Shown here: positions 10,214 through 22,800 of the stretch, piece after piece
How positions within the stretch are numbered: the stretch's first letter is position 1
How the letters are laid out: every line of letters begins with the position of its first letter
Assembly: GCA_021018815.1 (NCBI GenBank)
Contig: JAITYX010000058.1
Coordinates: forward strand, 2,187,001-2,251,000
Direction: 5' to 3'
DNA length: 64,000 nt
From: Talinum fruticosum
Lineage: Eukaryota; Streptophyta; Magnoliopsida; Caryophyllales; Talinaceae
The notes under the pieces: generated by a model
Databases searched by the model: none
What the model was told of the DNA's origin: nothing
What the model saw: only the letters and a program-made list of their open reading frames with translations
Program-made: the position numbers and the translations under genes

Positions 10214-11440
10214 TTGTAACGAGGGTTTAAGAAAACACCAAGTTACCAACAACTATCAAACTTCTTTTGGATTCGACAACCATTGCTTATATAAAAGGAT
10301 CCGGATTTGTAACCTTTTCTTACAAATGGTGTTGGATTCCCATACACCATGAAAAAACAAATTAGAAGTAGGATACTTGCTTTCCGAAAAACAAATTGGT
10401 CAAGTCAAAGTAAAGCTTGAAAAACTTGCCAAACACCTCAACTTTATCTCATTTATCGGGAAAAGGACAATATTTATAGTGCTTATCAATTATGGCTAAG
10501 TGAGACAAGACACCCTTATAAAACAAAGCACACTCAAGCATAAGAAATGTGGAATTTCACCTTGTTAAGGAATCTTGTTTGAGGTTCCTAACAATAGAAA
10601 AATTTCTTAGCTTTAGCGGCCTCATTAAACTTAGCAACCTAGCGGATGAACCACAAATATTTTCCAGTTTCTCTAATCATAAGAATAGCCTCATGAAGCT
10701 CCTCTAAACCCGACTTCACAATTAAGTTAATCACGTGTGCAACACACCATACTCGAAGAACTTACCCCTTCCAACCAAAGCACCATAAGACAACAATCTA
10801 GTCTTGTACGAACCATTAAATGTATCATTGTTGGTGACATTATCTAACGTAACACGCATTAACTTATGTTCAATGTTCCAACCACTTTCACCCAACAATT
10901 TTGAAAATTGCTCACCGATGAATGGACCATTGTGATGGGGAGGGAAACAAAAAACCGAGAATAAACTCTTGAAGCTTCCAATTTTTGTTAATGGAATGAG
11001 CAAGTGATGCACATATAAGAATCCGATGTCAAAGAACCCCAATAATCAAAAGTCAAAGAAATCCTACCCGGTACACGATCGTAACAAATCCATAACCCGA
11101 CTCTTGCCCTTTTTCTATAGTTTGAATATATCGGCTTTTACAGTATTTCTAGAAATATGTTTCACATCAAGGTTCGGATAAGTATGACAATCTCTAACAC
11201 CTTCATACTCAACAAGAGAGAACGGTAGTTCATGACGCACAATCATTTTTGCAAGAAACTCTTTATATATATCATTATCTAGTTTAGACCCTCTCATTGA
11301 CATACCACTAGAAAAAAATCATTTGTTTCACATCATTCGACCTTGCAATTTCAAACAATTCTTAATATGACGCTTAAGGTTTGTAATACCATACCTTCTA
11401 TCACAAATCATGATAGTATTACAACCCAAACACTTCCCCT
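10214..11440 (-). pseudogene. hAT transposase, N-terminal and central part (BED finger, broken)
   Basis: On the minus strand, from right to left, four family blocks are seen. First is a BED-type zinc finger at about 11435-11345 (C-L-G-C, then N-L-K-R-H-I-K-N-C). Next is a block with L-P-F-S-L-V-E at 11303-11115. Then V-T-L-D-N-V-T-N-N-D lies at about 10840, with a degenerate L-H-T..L-I-N-L-I-V near 10735. Finally an N-S-T-F-L-M-L block has its expected preceding Trp replaced by a TGA stop at 10557-10559. This order (BED, RNase-H-like core) is that of plant hAT transposases. The gene is cut at 10213 by the CACTA element and resumes at 5337. Several stops and frame changes show it is inactive. 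Confidence 0.88.
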
Positions 11441-11483
11441 TTCATCACCTTCCTCAACCTCATATGTCCCTTCCTCTAGGTTT

Positions 11484-11760
11484 CACTACAAAAAGGTTGT
11501 TTCTTTTCATATTTAATTTTGCTTCTAACCATATTTAAGTGTGGAAAGAAAATTGCCCGCACTTAAGAGTAAATGTGGGGAAATATCCCCCACATTTATA
11601 GATAATGTGGATAGACATTCGTTGCCCACACTTATAAATGTGAATAATTATTTCTTACCCACACTTTATGTGTGGTTATTTTATATTGGCCTACATTAGA
11701 AATGTAAGGAGCCTTTATTCCCTCCACAATTACAGCTTGTTGTTAGGATCGTTTTTATTT
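11484..11760 (+). mobile_element. CACTA-like terminus with subterminal repeats (one end only)
   Basis: CACTACAAAAAGGTTGTTTC starts at 11484 and is followed by clustered short inverted motifs (AAGTGTGG, CCCGCACTT, AAATGTGGGG, CCCCCACATTT, GCCCACACTT) up to about 11700. This layout is typical of the end of a CACTA element. I could not find the opposite end (a sequence ending TTTGTAGTG), so neither size nor duplication can be given. It may have truncated the hAT element on its left. Confidence 0.55.
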
Positions 11761-13157
11761 AAAAAAGAATAATATTTTTTACTCATATTTAATAATTAAA
11801 AAAATAATATAATGCTTTCTTATTGTTATATTTTTAGTTATATAAGTCATTTGTAAGTATTATTCTTCATGTATAAATCAACTATAATATTCATAAAATA
11901 GAAAGAAAACTATAACGAGTATATCAACATTTTAAAAATATCATTGTTTACATACATAATTAAGTACACATTTTAAAATTAAATATTGTTGTATTGTTTG
12001 AAATTCATCAATACATATGTTTAACTTGATGTACCAAAATGAACTTATTGTTAATTTTAAATATAATTTCTAACATAAGTATCATCATAATCCTTAGCTA
12101 TCATCTTTATGAGGAGATGTTAACCGAAAAAATGCAACCTGCCATACAATAAAAGCACACAAAAAATGGAGTCAGAGGAAATTATAATTAGTGTGATTTC
12201 AAAGGGTCACGTAGAAGACAACAAGCCACTATACTTTATGTTTATCATGCTCAAAAAATAATAGAATTAAGGTAATAGAAATGCTAAGAGTGATTGTGAG
12301 AAAAGGAGGTACACAAATAAAAAAACACCTCACTATGGTTTAAATATAAATTTGTCACTATCATATGAGAACCAACTATCAAAACATTAAATAAAATGGT
12401 CAAATTAACCTCATATGGCAACCATCACAATCCAAATCATACCACACGATGACTTTAGTGCATTTCCAATTCTTTAGCTTCCCCCTTAAACATAGTACAT
12501 AAATGACCATAAATGACCAAAAACATGTTCTCTGCTCAGATCACAAGTCTAGACATTTGTTTTCCCTATAACACTAAGTTAATTTGTCCAATGTTCTACG
12601 CATGGATAAAGTAAAAACACAACGAAAGTAGAGCATAGAAAGAGAAAAATCAGATGCAACAACCACCACATTTACTGCCACATTTACGACATATGTTATT
12701 TCCAATTAGAAAATTTCATTTAGATTACTCTCATTGTGCAACAACCAACTCATTGGGATTACTGTATAGAAACAATTGAATGTGCAAGATCACTGCATTG
12801 TTGGCTTGTTGCCAGCCTGATAGGAGTAGAACATAGGCATCAGAGAGAAAGAGAATATTAACCTTCCCATCTTTAAAGCGGCAACAAGGAGGATATGATA
12901 AAAGAAATCTTCCACAGTAGCATAGGGGGAGAGAGAGAGAGAGACAGAGACAGAGAATAATAACCTTCTCATCTTTATTTCGGCAGCAAGGAGACATGAT
13001 AAAAGAAGTCTTCCACAGTAGCAGAACCTCGTATATCAAAGGAACTCAAGAACCTATGAAGATACCACCACACTCAGGGTTTGAAAGCACGACTAACATC
13101 ATTTCTATCCTAGCTTTGACTCAAATAATTTAGTGATCAACTTCAAGAAAGGCTTGC
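11761..13157. other. AT-rich region with a local tandem duplication
   Basis: The first part is AT-rich with no recognisable content. A segment of about 70 bases at about 12849-12921 (ending with the motif CTTCCACAGTAGCA) is repeated at about 12953-13022, separated by a GA-rich tract. A possible minus-strand acceptor and mini-exon for the 4CL-like pseudogene lies at 12138-12094 (GGCAG, then V-A-F-F-R-L and a stop after 14 codons), but it does not encode the normal C-terminus of that family. Confidence 0.5.
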
Positions 13158-16100
13158 CTGTTTTGCAACATAATCCATCACTTCAGAATCGGTGATGCTA
13201 CTTCCTAGTTTCCTCACCACAAATGCCATGGGTATTTGTCCAACTTCTTCATCAGGATAACTGCATTCATCAATGTACGATTCATTAGGTTAATTAGAGT
13301 CTAAGAAGGGACAAATTACAACAAAGATGTGATTCCGATGAATTAATCAATGCTTTCAGAATTTAGTATAAATAAAACGCATAACACTGCCAGTCAACAA
13401 CAAGAAGGGGAAAACACAGAAAATAATGCCTCTTTAAGCCATCCATTGAGGGCCAAATTTGTTAGACTTGGGCTATACTATATTTTTAGGTATTTTGCCC
13501 TTCCATATATCCTACAGTAAGAAGACTATCAAATTAAATAGTGATTACCGAGGGGATTCATAATGGATATCCTTCACATTCTAAAGAAGAGCTTCCAATA
13601 CAATTACAAGAAGTTTGGATAATTACCGAATGACAACAACATCAGCAATCTCTGTATGGGATAGTAGCAAACGTTCCAACTTCACTGGATGAACCTGCCA
13701 ACAAAGAAGGCCATAAGCCACTGCAAATATAAAAGCATGAAAATGAATTAAAGCCATAGTGTTTGTATCATTGATCAACAAAATAATATAACCTGATATC
13801 CCTTGTACTTTATCAACGCCTTCAACTGATCAACTATATAAAGGAATCCATGAGCGTAAAAATAACATAGATCACAAATCTTTAACCATCCATCAGGAGA
13901 GAATGTTCAATCAGTTGCCTCTTTATCCCCCACATAGCCTACAGTTTACATCATTAACTTTCCAATTAGAAAAAAAGGGACCAGATGGTCAGTTCAATCC
14001 TTCATTAGACGGTTCTTAACCTCAAGAAAATAAACCTAGTGACATCAATCTCCACGATAAGAACATGAAAGAATATGCATAAATTATCGCATAGAAACTT
14101 GTAGCAAGTCAGCATGAACTTACCAAAACCATGGGTACTGGACAACCAAAATTTCTATTAACTAGAAGTGCCTGATATGGCCTTATCAAGTTAACTGTTT
14201 CTTTTTTGAATTTGTATTTATAAATCTACGATAATACCCAAATACCAATTTTCCTCGAACTGTTGGATGTACATCTGATATGCATACAGTACTTAGTCGA
14301 AGTAATTAGCGCTCTCACACTTTAAATGAAATTTACCTTTCATAACCATTGGTCCACGCAGCCACAGTTCCACTTGTCGGCCAGGTGGTGAGGCCTCTCC
14401 AGTTGAAGGATCCACTATCTTTGCTTCAAAAAGTTATGATAAATGACCAACAGAACCATGTTGTTCAGATTCCTCAGGTCCTAGCATCCTTGCTGCTCCA
14501 CCTGCAGTCTCAGTCATGCCATATCCCTACGAGAAATAAATAGAATTATTATTTAAGATTACAGACTCATTCGAACGAACAACACTTTCTCTCTGTAACT
14601 TGTATCTATAACAAGGTATCCCAGTTGAATGTAACTTCTTATAAGTAGAGAAACTTATTAATATACTATTTCAGAAAAGACCACTTGATCCACCAATGAT
14701 TCTATGACTTCTAGTTTTAAATAGTTGATCACAAGCTTGGTCAGTTCAGCTTTGCATACCTCTAATTCGATTGGACTTCTACAAATACACAAATCCACTC
14801 CAACATAGCTAAAACATCAAACATCGTGAATTTTAACAATGTTAAGTACTTTAATGAGGCTCTGTTACGTATGGGTAGACAAAACCCTTTCTTGTGCACT
14901 TTGCCTCTCCCGCTGCCTTAACTAATTTGAAGCAAAACTCTTTTTCTGTTTATCCTCCATTTTTCAACTATAACCAAGGTCAAATTTTTTCCTCCACCTG
15001 TAGCCACAATAAAATGTTCTCTCGACAGAAATATAAATCTAACATTTCTTTACGCATGCTTTTCTTCTTCCCTATCATTAATTGATTAACATATATATGG
15101 GTTCTTGTTTTCCCTTTGGTGCGATAAAAAGGGTTCAGACTTAGGAGCAAGAACGAAATTTTAAGAAGAATAAGAAATTAAGAGGCAGGATTGCGAAAGT
15201 CCGTTACACGAAGTGGAGTTTCATCAGTCAGAACTAATTACCATATGAGTCCTTTTCAGTACATTTCCAACTTAGTCACCCCATCTCCCCAACCCTCCTT
15301 TTTATGTTAGTGTAGGTTAAAGGATAACTCACCTAGCAATTACTTGCATAAAAACCTAATCTAAATAGCCAAAAGTTTAAGAATTAGAGAACTATCCTCA
15401 TGAGAGCCAACTAATCTTTTTCTTCATTGGTTATAAGAAAGCTCTTCTTGATATGAATCAAATCACATATATGAATAGGCCACTTTGATGTGCTAGATAA
15501 GTAAGTACGACAACACACTCTTCCACTTAGATGAAGAGCACTCCCAAAGCTGGATTGGAGATCCAGTGCATGGGCACCACAATCCACTCGATTTGCTCAG
15601 CGCGTGTTTCCATGCGAGTCTGAAGGAGAATGAAGGATCCGCTTGGATGTGCAACCAAGTATTCAACTACAGTCAAAAGAATCAAAACTTGTTTCACTTC
15701 CAGTTCATAGATGTCCTTGACTCCCTCCTTTCAATTTCTAACTCTTCAGAGCCTTAAATTCGTCCATAATAGTTAAGACCCCACAAACATAGAGGTCATA
15801 CTTCTATGCTCAAATTTCCATCCAAGTTGATGAGAACATTGAGGATATTGTTTCAACAGGTAGACAACCACTAGTTTTTATTTTCTCTTACTTTAATTCC
15901 ATATTTTAACAATGTTTGTCATGGCGTGAATACTAAGCTTGACTTTCCCAATAAGTCCCAGGCAAAATGATCAAAAAATTCAAAATGAACTCTTGAATTC
16001 ATTCTAAGACGACAAGCTTCTAATACCACAACAACTAATCAAATAAAAATAAAGAAAAACCCAACAAAACTTAAGCACTATCGACAAGTCAAAGCATAAT

Positions 16101-16177
16101 ACCTGAACCAACTCCACATTGGGGAATCGAGCTTTGAATCTTTGAACAACTTGCTTCCCCAGAGGGGTGCATAATAC
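13158..16177 (-). pseudogene. 4CL-like acyl-CoA synthetase pseudogene (five internal exons, introns retained)
   Basis: Adenylate-forming ligase of the 4-coumarate:CoA ligase-like group (peroxisomal acyl-activating clade by motif style). The minus-strand exons are 16177-16103, 14526-14337, 13938-13793, 13694-13627 and 13260-13158. All join in phase with family-correct order: [48 protein letters not shown]. Stops interrupt it: TAA at 14434-14436 and TGA at 13907-13909. The normally conserved T-G-D is I-C-D. The last donor is GC rather than GT. The large first exon with the P-loop, and the C-terminal exon with the catalytic Lys, are not found. Retained introns point to a DNA-level duplicate rather than a processed copy. 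Confidence 0.93.
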
Positions 16178-16199
16178 CTAAACAGCAAAGAAAAGGAGA

Positions 16200-16690
16200 G
16201 ATTTTGGCTAATCAAAATAATAGACAGGAATCCAAAAAAAAAAAATCAGGATAAGAATAAAGGTGAAGGAAGCAGAATACGTAAACAGCTTCAAGAGTAG
16301 AATAATTGAAACCCACAGTCGCCGCAATGACAAAACATTTCTAATGTGAAATTGAAAACACTCTGCCAAGGACAGAGAAAGAGAGGGGATGAGAAGGGGG
16401 AAGAGACACAGGAAAACCGTCGTCGACGTCGCCGCCTTGACCGCCTACAACCAGCAGTACGATACCGTCCGACAACCAACAACGAAACCCGATTGCTTCT
16501 TGCCCTAACTCGACGCGAAGGACAGATTTCTGATGAGAAATTACAATCAGACCGTCGCCAAGGAGACAGAAAAAGGGGGAAGAGAAGAAGGAAGAGATAG
16601 GAAATCCACCGTTGACGCCGCCGCCCCCTTGACCGCCGACGACCAGCCGCAAGAACCTCCAGCGACCACCGAACTCGAAATGAATTTTTT
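16200..16690 (-). repeat. Imperfect tandem duplication, GC-rich leader-like block
   Basis: On the minus strand a unit of about 190-200 bases containing GGCGGTCAAGG, a CGACG-rich stretch, a C/T-rich tract and T-C-A-(C/T)-(A/C)-(T/A)-tagaaat-type endings occurs twice (roughly 16650-16500 and 16450-16330). It lies upstream of the first surviving 4CL-like exon, where a 5' leader could be, but contains no ligase coding sequence. Open frames across it differ between the two units and are not accepted as genes. Confidence 0.55.
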
Positions 16691-17080
16691 TATTTGATAT
16701 AATGGGTCTATGTGAAGAAGAAAACGGAAAGGTGCTTTAATGAGTTAGGAAAATAATAGGAAAGGTATTCGGCGGTTTTTCTTAATTGATCCCGCCTTGA
16801 TTTTTTTCCTTAATTAAACAGTCCGCTTTCTACCAGTTTTTTAAAGTTTTGTTTGAGTTTTACTCAATTTCAATTTTGAATAATTTTAAACTTAATTTTT
16901 TAATTTTATTTTCCCGTAATAGTAAATTTATATTTTTTTCCTTTGAATGCACCTTCACACAATATATATTTTATAAAACCCTTTCAATAATATAATAAAA
17001 ATTAATTATAAAAACTATTTTAGTCACCATCAATGTAACTAATTAATTAAGTATAGTAAGGTTTAGCAATTTTTTCCACA
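16691..17080. other. AT-rich spacer
   Basis: AT-rich sequence between the 4CL-like pseudogene and retroelement C1. I see no gene or repeat in it. Confidence 0.5.
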
Positions 17081-17531
17081 CTTTGGTCCAAAATTAGGCA
17101 AAGATAATAATTAATTTAAAGTAATTAAGCATTTAATTATCTTCGACCTAAAAGAATGGAATCTTCCGAGTCTAATCTTCATTATGTGCAAATTCAATCT
17201 TGAGTTAATCCTTAAATGATCAAGTTAATAAGAATAAAGAATCGGAATGCATAAACTTGATTAAGTAAATAATTTCATTAAATATGCTCGACATAGAAAG
17301 TGGAATTAACGCGAGTAATTCATTTTCACTTAGAATAGTAAGTCGGTGCTCAAAATAAAAGTGTTTGTAAAATTATTCACTCATGCCATTGTTTTGAGTT
17401 ATTTCGAGTAAGTCGAAACCCGATTAAGAGTGATATGCTTGAAAGATGGTTTCGAGCGGGTCAGAAAATAATGAAAACTTAGATTTGGAATCAAAACTAT
17501 AGAGAGTTAGAGAGTGATATCCGAGTCTTCA
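17081..17531 (-). repeat. C1 3' LTR fragment
   Basis: Begins, on the minus strand, TGAAGACTCGGATATCACTC at 17531 and matches the start of the other copia LTRs (for example 25784 downward). It stops matching at about 17081, in the region reading TTGGACCAAAGT on the minus strand. The remainder of the LTR is missing. Confidence 0.85.
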
Positions 17532-17546
17532 ATTTCCCCTTTTGAT
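17532..17546 (-). other. C1 polypurine tract
   Basis: CATCAAAAGGGGAAAT on the minus strand lies immediately upstream of the 3' LTR start, the place and composition of the plus-strand primer. The same motif (AAAAAGGGGAGAT) precedes the 3' LTRs of C2 and C4. Confidence 0.85.
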
Positions 17547-17859
17547 GAAAGACATTCCATACATAAGATAGAAACTAATCGGTTTAGAGAGTTAAGTTTT
17601 CATTGTATGTTGATCAAAGTAAGAAAAACAATAATGAATATTGAACATCTCAACTCGGAGCGAGGCTTCTTGAAGTAAACAGAGCATACTTATTACAAAA
17701 TAGTGAAAAATATATGAGAGTAAATAAGGAATATGCTCATAAATAAGCAAATTTCATTAATCATTCAAAACAATTGCATAGAAACTTAATTAAACAGAGA
17801 AACAAACTAAGAGAAACTCCCCTAAACCAAACATCTCTATTTTCTTTCTTTTCTTTGCC

Positions 17860-19505
17860 CCTATGTATTTCAGCAAAAACAAGAAAAGATGGAGGAAAGA
17901 ACAATTAAGTACAAAGATGTTGGATGAAACAGATTAATTTTGAAATCAAGAGGGAGGAGGTGCAGTCTCGCGTGAAGAAGAAGAGCAAGGGTTGTGCCTA
18001 CGCCGTAGCCTTGAGTATAGATAGCGTGGCGAGGTGGCAATAACGGCAGTGGGATTACACGTCTGCGAGATACATGAAGTGCTTCCTCTCGCTTCTTCTT
18101 CTTCTTCCGAGGCCTCGAGCAACTCGCCGCTATAGTATATGGTTCTAAGGTAGGGGCCTTAGACCGTCCCGCATCGCCATCCTCTTCTAAGGCGGATCGA
18201 GTGTGATCCGAGGAGATCACCTCGGGTTCTTTGTCGGTCTTACCCTCGGATTGAACTACTTCAGTCTCCTTTTCTCCTTCTCCTTCAGCTTCTCCTTGTC
18301 TTTTTTCGCTTCTTCAGCTTCTTCGACTCAAACTAAGAAGAACTGGAGGACTCGAAGATTGGGCTTCTTCGATTCCGAGTCCTCTTCTACCTTAGACCTT
18401 CTTTCTTGGAGGTGGCGGATCCGATCATTTTGGTTCTTGATGACCTCCTTGAGCTTAGCAATGAGGGCTTGTGTTTGATCAATCTAAGTCTCGAGCCTTG
18501 GCTTGGAATTGAGCCAGTATAGGCATGAAAGCGTAGAAAGCCGCCATAGCTGCTTGTAGCTCTTTTACTAAGGTAGAAAATTGAGTAGCCACCTTCCGAA
18601 GAAGTTCAATAGAAGAGGCAGGCATAGAAGTGGAAGGTCTAGTAATAAGAAGTGAGGGGGAGGAGGAGGAGCTAGTTCTCGAAGAATGAACCCGGACACC
18701 AAGTTGGATTTCTCGATATCTAAGGCCAATGAGTTCACCTCGCCAAAACAAACAAGCAGGCTCTAAGCACTTGTTTGGGTCGAAGGGAGATTGACCTTAA
18801 ACCGAGTAAAGAGAACTGAAATAAGAGCTCTAGAGGGATACGGAGTCTTCTTCCGGTCGAAGGAATAGAAGTAATCTGTTCCAGAATAAAAGGGAAGAGG
18901 TCAACATCATACCCTTCCGAATGTCGAAGAGAACTGTAAGAACTTTGCTATTGGGGTCTCTTTTGAGGGATAGTAGGAGAAGAAGGTTCTCATTAGAATG
19001 AAGCATAAAAGTATGGCTTCGAAGTCATCCGAGTAAAAAAAAAAAAGCTCTTTCGGACTAAGGAATTTCTTTGGAGTACTTGTCAAAGAAGTCATCCGCA
19101 ACTTCATTGAAAGGGATAGGGCTAGAGTTGTGAAAGAGGCACTTCACATCAAAGAACTTGTGAGGTCGAGCAAGATTGATACCAATCACCTTGCCTTGGA
19201 CGATAGAAGAGATCACGTTATCTCTTGTCTGTCATGTGGGTATAGAACTCAATAAGGAGTTCGGGTAGATGTAATCACGAAGCTCGGGTAATTTAAAGTA
19301 CCCGTTTTGAGAGTAGGTTTGATCCAAGAAAAAGATGTTTTGGAGAAGAATTTTTCGTCAATAAAGAAATGTTGAACGACCAAAACCTTTTGATCTTCCG
19401 AGGCAGGGATTTTCCCTTTGCTTGGGCAGCCTCGGATCAAATTGATTTAGTTCCGGCCTTCTTTGTGGCCGAACCTCCCTCCATAGCCGAACCTCTCTTA
19501 GGCAT
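17860..19505 (-). pseudogene. C1 ORF2 (unassigned ORF downstream of pol), broken
   Basis: Starts at the ATG at 19505 (M-P-K-R-G-S), the same start as in C2 and C5 and close to M-S-K-R-G-S in C4. A recognisable block with L-L-C-F-I-L-M-R-T-F-F lies at about 19000. Further on come a possible coiled coil and a charged Lys/Glu/Ser-rich C-terminal part. Many frame breaks are present. The position between pol and LTR is where Sireviruses carry an envelope-like ORF, but I see no convincing envelope signature. Function unknown. Confidence 0.7.
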
Positions 19506-20129
19506 ATTGAAAGAGATAGAGAGAGTTTGAGAGTAAAGAGAGCAAGAGTGAAGAACATACATGAGTGAGAAACAGAGAGTGAGAAAGTTTGAGTGCGAGA
19601 GAGATTAAGTGCCGAGCAAAGAGAGCAAGAGTATGAGCAATAAGTAGGTAAAGTGAATGAATGTAATCGAAACGGTGCTAGTTATAGAATAAATGCTTTT
19701 ATTGAACAGTCTGTTAAACCCTTTAAGCAACGAATATCGGACCATTGAGTCTCCCAGTGAGCAACGGCTAGTTTTGAAGCAGCTTTCTTCCAATGATTAG
19801 TTTTTCCGATCTGTTCGCCTGGCATAGAGAGAAGATAAGATTTTCGAAAAATTTATGAGATTCTCCATTGATCTAGGGATGATTCTAGAATTTTGATGTC
19901 CATTTTTCTCATAAACCGAGTCTAACTCGGTGATGTCTCCGAGTGACTCGTAACACACTCGTAAAATTAATAACTCATAGCTCGGTCTCATTCCGTGTTA
20001 ACCGATTTATGATTGAATTCCCTTAAAGCATATAACACTCGAAATATAATACTTATGTATCAACTCGGATAATCATGCAATTAACATGTATTCATTCCTA
20101 AAAAGCAAAACCGATCTTCACTCGGAGGT

Positions 20130-21500
20130 TTAGTGAAAATATCAGCTAATTGAAATTTTGTAGGAATAAACTCAAGTTCAATATCACCTTTCTCGAATGG
20201 TCTCTCGGAAAATGATTCCCGACCTCAATGTGTTTTGTTTTTGAGTGCTGAACTGGATTCTTAGTGATGCTGATTGCACTTTGATTGTCATAGTTGATTA
20301 GGATAGATGTGAATGACAGACCTAGATCCTTCAAGTGTTGCTTGATCTAGAGAATCCGAGCACATCAAGCTCCAGTTACAATGTACTTAGTCTCAGCAGT
20401 TGATAGAGCAACTAAGTTTTGCTTCTTTAAATGCCGGGAGATGAGTGATTGACCCGAAATTGGCATGCTTCTAATATGCTCTCTCTATCAACTCAGTATC
20501 CAAGCATAGTCGGCATCCGAGTATCCAGGTGCGTCTTTAGAATATCGGAGACCAAGTGTCCGAGACCCTACAAGATATTTACAGATTCTCTTCATGGTAG
20601 TGATATGTGATTCCTTAGGATTAGCTTAAAATCTTGCACAAAGGCAGACACTAAACGTGATATCCGGCCTACTAGATATGAGATAAAGTAGAGATCCAAT
20701 CATACCTCGTAGAGTTTCTAATTTACACCTTTTATGTTTCTCATTTGAGTCTAGTTTTGTACTACTACTCATAGGTGTTGCTACATGCTTCACATCTTGT
20801 AGTTTGTACTTCTTCAATAACTACTTGGTGTACTTTGATTAATGGACATAGACGTCATTCTTTTCTTGCTTGATTTGTAATCCAAGGAAGAAATTGAGTT
20901 CTCCCATCATGCTCATTTGTAACTCCTGTCTCATTAACTTAGAAAACTTTTGGCATAGAGTTTCATTAGTAGTTCAAAATATAATGTCATCAACATAGAT
21001 CCGAATGATAAGAAAATCATTCCCCTTGGTTTTTGTGAAAAGATTTTTGTCAATAAGACCTTTTTAAAATCATTTTCAACCAAGAAACCGCTTAGTCTTT
21101 CATACTAAGCTCCGGGAGCTTGTTCTAGACCATATAAAGCCTTTTGCAACTTAAAAACATGATTTAGAAATTGAGAGTTTTCAAATCTAGGGGGTTGCTC
21201 AACATAAACTTCTTCTTGAATATAACCATTAAGAAATGCACACTTAACATCCACATAAAGCTTAATGCTCATGCTTGGATCAAATGCTAAGAAAATTCGA
21301 TTGCTCAATCCTAGCAACAGGTGCAAAGGTTTCCCCAATCAATTCCCTCTTCTTGGTTATATTCCTGAGCAACTAATCTGGCCTTATTTCGACTACCAAA
21401 CCTTCCTCATCCAGTTTGTTCTTGAAAGCTCATTTGGTTCCTATTACTCGGGTGGTCGAAGGTTGTTTGGTCGGAGTCCGGACTTGATTTTTAGGTTCCA
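20130..21500 (-). pseudogene. C1 reverse transcriptase and RNase H, broken
   Basis: Reverse transcriptase is shown by D-V-K-C-A-F-L-N-G and L-Y-G-L-E-Q-A-P (21270-21105) and by the catalytic Y-V-D-D-I-I-F near 20995-20975, followed at once by a stop. RNase H follows, with G-S-L-L-Y-L-I-S-S-R-P-D-I (about 20700), E-A-E-Y-like remnants near 20390, and C/Y-D-N-Q-S-A-I-S-I-T-K-N-P at about 20270. The right margin near 21500 joins the integrase linker. Stops and shifts separate these blocks. Confidence 0.88.
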
Positions 21501-22800
21501 GTAATGCTTCTAGTGCATTTTTAGGTTCAATTAATGATATAAATGCTGAGAATGCACATAGATTTTGTAAAGAAGAATGAGTTCTTACCGCACTCGTTGA
21601 TATCAAAGAGTATATTCTCGGGTGGGTGACTTGGATGCATATTTGAAAGCTCTACCTGTTCTTTGATTCACCAGGTTTGTTGGTTAAATGGTTTGATCTT
21701 CGGTTGGTTCGGTTTCTTGAACACCTTTAGCATTCCGAGTTAGCTCTTGAACTTACTCATTTTTATTCATCTCATTCCGAGTCACCTCATTTTAAGTTGG
21801 CTCATTATGAGTTGTCTCAGTTCTTTTGTTGTGGTTCATTTTGAGCTCAGCTTCAACTATAGCATCTTCATCTCTTTTGAGCATGAGATCCGAGAAAGTT
21901 GATTCACTTGTCCTGCCATGGTTAATTTCATCAAAGACAACATGGATATTTTCTTCCACTTTTTTAGTTCTCTTGTTAAAAATTCTATAAGCTTTACTAT
22001 GAGATGAGTAACCTAGAAATATACCTTCATCCGACCTTGCAACAAACTTAATCATATGTTCTTTACCATTGTTATGCACAAAGCATTTACATCCGAATGG
22101 TCTGAAGTAAGAGATGTTGGGCTTCTTTCTTTGTATAGCTCATAGGGTGTCTTCTTCAAAATGGGTCCGATGAGGCATATATTGAGTGTATAATTTCTCT
22201 GTGTTGATCGCCTCAGCCCATAAATAGTAAGGTAGATCATTTTCAATTATCATAGTCCTTCATATTTCTTCAAGCGTTCGTTCGTTCTCTCCACTACTCC
22301 ATTCCGTTGAGGAGTTTTTGGTACAGAGAAGTTGTGAGAGATGTCATTCTTGTCACGAAGTCTTCAAATTCGATTAATCGAACCGCCTTCCATGGTCGGT
22401 TTGAATTCTTTTGATATGAGTCTCGGACTCCACTCGAGTTTTCCTGCAGATCTTAGTGAACTCTTTCAAGGCTTTATTCTTGTTCTTCGGAAAACACATT
22501 TAGGTAAATCGTGAATAATCATCAACAATAACAAATACATATGATTTACCTCCTAAGCTTTTCAAAGGAATTTCACCACACAAATCCGTATGAATTAATT
22601 CAAGTATATTGGATATAGACACAACTTTGAGTGGTTTGAAAGATGATCTTACTTGCTTTCCTTTTTGGCATGCCTCACGGATTTTATATCTTTCTTAAAT
22701 GCACAGTTAGGTAAACCCCTAACTAATCCATGAGATGCAAGTTGCTGGATGGTATGCATGCTTATATAACCTAGTCTACGATCCCGTGTCCATGAATCAT
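21501..22800 (-). pseudogene. C1 integrase and linker, broken
   Basis: The minus strand shows the GAG-pre-integrase remnant (S-W-T-R, S-M-H-T-I, L-A-S-H-G-L-V-R-G-L-P-N near 22800-22690), V-D-D-Y-S-R-F near 22520, and G-C-K-C-F-V-H-N-N-G-K, G-Y-S-S-H-S-K-A-Y-R near 22090-21980. These are standard copia integrase and post-integrase blocks. Several stops interrupt it. Confidence 0.85.

Noticed and set aside
12731..13039. Minus-strand 102-residue open frame
   Set aside because: It spans a local tandem duplication within an intron-like region of the ligase pseudogene and has no family resemblance or consistent frame between the two repeat units.
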